From positions 1-26,198 of the forward strand of contig CAJTRU010000052.1 of assembly GCA_910579085.1 (NCBI GenBank): a stretch of 26,198 bases of DNA. Reading direction: 5' to 3'. The stretch comes from an uncultured Lachnospiraceae bacterium (GTDB lineage: Bacteria; Bacillota; Clostridia; Lachnospirales; Lachnospiraceae). Below, piece after piece: positions 23,675 to 26,198 of this stretch; position 1 is the stretch's first letter, and each line of letters starts with the position of its first letter. The notes beneath the pieces were generated by a model. That model saw only the letters and a list, made by a program, of their open reading frames with translations, was not told the origin of the DNA and did not search any database. The translations under genes and the position numbers were made by a program.

Positions 23675-23712
23675 CATAAAATTACTTTTTACACATGTAC
23701 TAAGGATATTAT

Positions 23713-23746
23713 AACAAAACCCCTGCCATATACTCCAGGCAGGGGT
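23713..23746 (-). terminator. Terminator of glnN
   Basis: On the minus strand ACCCCTGCC pairs perfectly with GGCAGGGGT around a 10-base loop, followed by TTTGTT. It lies 65 bases after the glnN stop. Confidence 0.75.
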
Positions 23747-23810
23747 CTAAGTAAATGTTTAATATATATTATGTTATTGGTACAGGAGTTTCCTTTGTAT
23801 GTTTTAAAAA

Positions 23811-25919
23811 TTATACTTCAAATAATAAATCAGCATATGTTGGTACTGGCCAGAAATCCTGGTCTACTATCATTTCCAGTTCATCAACAGGTGTACGGAG
23901 TTCTGTCATTGCAGCAAATACAACATCTTTAAAGAATGTTGCCCTTTCCCTGCCTTCTTCCTTGGAAGCAGCTTCTTCTGTTACTTTCTTAAGTTCCGCA
24001 AGTGCTTTCTGTGCCTTTGCAAGAAGTGAAGAACATTTTGCAAGAAGTTCTGTCTGTACTGATACATCAGCCTCCGCATATGCTGCCTTAACACTGTTTA
24101 CTGAATCTGCAAGGCTTGTAATATAACTTATTATAGCTGGTATATACTGCTTGCCTGCCATGTCAATCATGGTTTTAGCTTCTATATTTATAGTCTTAGA
24201 ATAAGACTCATAATTTATCTCAGCACGTGACTCAAGTTCAACCCTGTTAAGTACATTCTGCCTTTCAAAAAGCTGTATTGTCCTTTCTTCTGTAAGATAT
24301 GGTATTGCCTCAACCATTGTTTTAATATTTGGAAGGCCACGCCTTTTTGCTTCTTCAACCCATTCATCTGAATAACCATCACCATTAAATATAACTTTCT
24401 GGTGCTTTGTAACAGTTCTTTTAATAAGTTCTTTAACAGCTTTTTCAAAATCTTCAGCCTTTTCCAGTTCATCTGCAAATTCGCTTAAAGCATCAGCAAC
24501 TATTGCATTTAATATAAAGTTAGGGCCTGCAATAGACATTGAAGAACCTAAACTCCTGAATTCAAATTTATTGCCTGTAAATGCAAATGGTGATGTACGG
24601 TTCCTGTCTGTTGCATCTTTTTTAATTACAGGAAGCACATGTACACCTGTATCCAGCTTTTCACCCTGTATAGAAGAAGATACATCACCTTTTACAATCT
24701 GCTCGATAATGTCCTCTAACTGTTCCCCAAGGAAAATTGATATAATTGCAGGAGGTGCTTCATTTGCCCCAAGCCTGTGGTCATTGCCAGGGTTAGAGGC
24801 AGAAAGGCGCAGAAGTTCAGCATTTTCATCTACTGCTTTTATAACCGCTGTAAGGAAAAGCAGGAATAAGTTATTTTCATGTGGCTTTTTACCTGGGTCA
24901 AGAAGGTTTATTCCTGTATCTGTTATAATAGACCAGTTATTATGCTTGCCTGAACCATTTACACCTGCAAATGGTTTTTCATGCAGCAGACATTCCAGGT
25001 TATGTCTTTTGGCAACCTTTTTCATAATTTCCATAACAAGCTGGTTATGGTCTGTTGAAATATTTGCTGTTGCAAATATAGGAGCCATTTCATGCTGTGC
25101 TGGTGCAACTTCATTATGCTGTGTCTTTGAAAGGACACCTAGTTTCCAAAGTTCAATATTTAAGTCTTTCATAAAAGAAGCTATACGCTCTTTAATTGAA
25201 CCAAAATAGTGGTCATCTAATTCCTGGCCCTTTGGTGCAGGTGCACCGAAAAGTGTACGGCCTGTAAATATTAAATCTTTACGCTGCAAATATTTATCCC
25301 TGTCTACAAGGAAATATTCCTGCTCAGGGCCTACAGAACATGAAACCTTTTTAACATCATCATATCCAAAAAGTTTAAGCACACGTACAGCCTGCTTGCT
25401 GATTGCTTCCATTGAACGGAGCAGTGGTGTCTTCTTATCAAGCGCCTCACCTGTATAAGAGCAAAATGCTGTAGGAATACAAAGGGTAACACCAGCAGCA
25501 TCCTCACGCAGAAATGCTGGCGATGTACAGTCCCATGCTGTATAGCCTCTTGCTTCAAATGTAGCACGAAGCCCGCCAGAAGGGAATGAAGAAGCGTCCG
25601 GCTCACCTTTTATAAGCTCCTTGCCCGAAAATTCAAATACAGGGCGGCTGTCTGTCGCAGGGCTTAAAAATGAGTCATGCTTTTCGGCAGTAACACCTGT
25701 CATTGGGTGGAACCAGTGTGTATAATGTGTTGCCCCATGGTCAAGAGCCCATTCCTTCATTGCATGTGCAACCACATTAGCTATGTCAATATCAAGGTCT
25801 GCACCACTTTCAAGCGTTTTCTTCCATGATTTATATACGTCCTTAGGAAGTTTCTCCCTCATCACATCATCATTAAAGACATCTTTCCCAAAAACCTGTT
25901 CTATAACATTTTCTCCCAT
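23811..25919 (-). CDS. glnN: Type III glutamine synthetase
   Basis: This enzyme makes glutamine from glutamate, ammonia and ATP. The 702 residues match the GSIII (GlnN) class, not the about 450-residue GSI class. The start region is MGENVIEQVFGKDVFNDDVM. Further marks are THYTHWFHPMTG, SCSVGPEQEYFLVD, HNEVAPAQHEMAPIF, AGVNGSGKHNNWSI, GNDHRLGANEAPPAIIS and DRNRTSPFAFTGNKFEFR, all expected active-site or class III regions. The ATG at 25919 was chosen because AAGGATGG lies upstream and the family begins there. An open frame to 26072 is rejected since it would start upstream of the predicted transcript start. It is a single gene with its own promoter, leader hairpin and terminator. Confidence 0.96.
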   Translation of the reverse strand: MGENVIEQVFGKDVFNDDVMREKLPKDVYKSWKKTLESGADLDIDIANVVAHAMKEWALDHGATHYTHWFHPMTGVTAEKHDSFLSPATDSRPVFEFSGKELIKGEPDASSFPSGGLRATFEARGYTAWDCTSPAFLREDAAGVTLCIPTAFCSYTGEALDKKTPLLRSMEAISKQAVRVLKLFGYDDVKKVSCSVGPEQEYFLVDRDKYLQRKDLIFTGRTLFGAPAPKGQELDDHYFGSIKERIASFMKDLNIELWKLGVLSKTQHNEVAPAQHEMAPIFATANISTDHNQLVMEIMKKVAKRHNLECLLHEKPFAGVNGSGKHNNWSIITDTGINLLDPGKKPHENNLFLLFLTAVIKAVDENAELLRLSASNPGNDHRLGANEAPPAIISIFLGEQLEDIIEQIVKGDVSSSIQGEKLDTGVHVLPVIKKDATDRNRTSPFAFTGNKFEFRSLGSSMSIAGPNFILNAIVADALSEFADELEKAEDFEKAVKELIKRTVTKHQKVIFNGDGYSDEWVEEAKRRGLPNIKTMVEAIPYLTEERTIQLFERQNVLNRVELESRAEINYESYSKTINIEAKTMIDMAGKQYIPAIISYITSLADSVNSVKAAYAEADVSVQTELLAKCSSLLAKAQKALAELKKVTEEAASKEEGRERATFFKDVVFAAMTELRTPVDELEMIVDQDFWPVPTYADLLFEV

Positions 25920-25996
25920 GTTATGTACCATCCTTTCATAATCAATATTAACACTGGTTTTTAAATTATAATATATAATAGTTATATATGCTTTAA

Positions 25997-26030
25997 AGAA
26001 AAAAAGCGCACTCAAAAAAATTGAGAACGC
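25997..26030 (-). terminator. Terminator-like hairpin in the glnN leader (attenuator candidate)
   Basis: On the minus strand GCGTTCTCAA pairs with TTGAGTGCGC (one wobble and one mismatch) and is followed by TTTTTTTC. It lies about 25 bases after the predicted transcript start and about 80 before the glnN start codon, so it would end transcription before the gene unless prevented. Confidence 0.65.
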
Positions 26031-26062
26031 CCTTGTCCTGTACATACTAACCAACTGCATAG

Positions 26063-26091
26063 AATATATCACAATTAAAAGTATTTGGCAA
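26063..26091 (-). promoter_or_regulatory. Promoter of glnN
   Basis: The minus strand shows TTGCCA (26086-26091), exactly 17 bases, then TATATT (26063-26068). The transcript would start near 26055, giving a leader of about 135 bases. Confidence 0.75.
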
Positions 26092-26122
26092 GCATTTTTT
26101 TATTTTTTCTTATGCCTGTTTC

Positions 26123-26198
26123 ATAAATTTCCAGTTATCTTTTGTTAGCAGACGTACGGCTTCCAGTGCCAGAGCCAGAATATCCAGTAAAAAAAAGC
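26123..26198. repeat. Left end of another palindromic element, cut by window end
   Basis: ATAAATTTCCAGTTATC is followed by TTTTGTTAGC and GTGCCAGAGCCAGAATATCC, the same order as the left ends at 5189 and 15205. The AATATCCAGTA variant matches fragment G. The rest lies outside the window. Confidence 0.75.

Noticed and set aside
25920..26072. A 51-residue N-terminal extension of glutamine synthetase
   Set aside because: It lies over the leader hairpin and begins before the predicted transcript start. It has no ribosome site, and family members begin near MGENVIEQVFG.

Overview
The window looks like chromosomal DNA from a low-GC, strictly anaerobic Firmicute, most likely a Lachnospiraceae-type gut fermenter. 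The reasons are AT-rich intergenic DNA, GGAGG ribosome sites, a clostridial yicC-remA-gmk-rpoZ block, pyruvate:ferredoxin oxidoreductase with acetate kinase, an intracellular cellobiose phosphorylase and a type III glutamine synthetase. No rRNA, tRNA, CRISPR array, transposase or prophage gene was seen. Species is not claimed.

Layout. 1-355: ends of two repeat elements, then a small XRE regulator (356-697, +). 760-1593 (-): membrane-anchored polysaccharide deacetylase. 1812-4253 (+): cellobiose phosphorylase with a clear promoter. 4384-4956 and 6261-6911 (both -): two proteins of unknown function, each preceded at about 100 bases by a motility-sigma (SigD/sigma28) -10 box. 7052-8236 (-): acetate kinase, divergent from tmcAL (8685-10004, +), whose product consumes acetate to modify tRNA-Met. 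10164-13715 (-): PFOR. 14168-15205 (+): DAHP synthase. 16487-17447 (+): sdpR-sdpI pair behind a 30-bp palindromic operator. 17541-25919: nine minus-strand genes, read in the order glnN, AI-2E permease, yicC, remA, gmk, rpoZ, lepB, a cell-wall amidase and comFB.

The genes suggest cellobiose phosphorolysis feeding glycolysis, pyruvate oxidation by PFOR to acetyl-CoA and reduced ferredoxin, and ATP from acetate kinase. glnN and aroF cover nitrogen assimilation and aromatic synthesis. The 17.5-26 kb block is mainly housekeeping and envelope functions.

The most unusual content is not coding. A family of large nested palindromes (about 150-555 bp, with 15-bp ends of the type ATAATTTCCAGTTAT) fills the intergenic spaces: nine full or partial copies, roughly 2 kb in total. 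They share stem arms but carry different apical hairpins. Two composite copies (5189-6144 and 15205-16410) lie in opposite orientation around a 9-kb block holding DUF6033, ackA, tmcAL, PFOR and aroF, so they could mediate its inversion. No reading frame inside them looks real.
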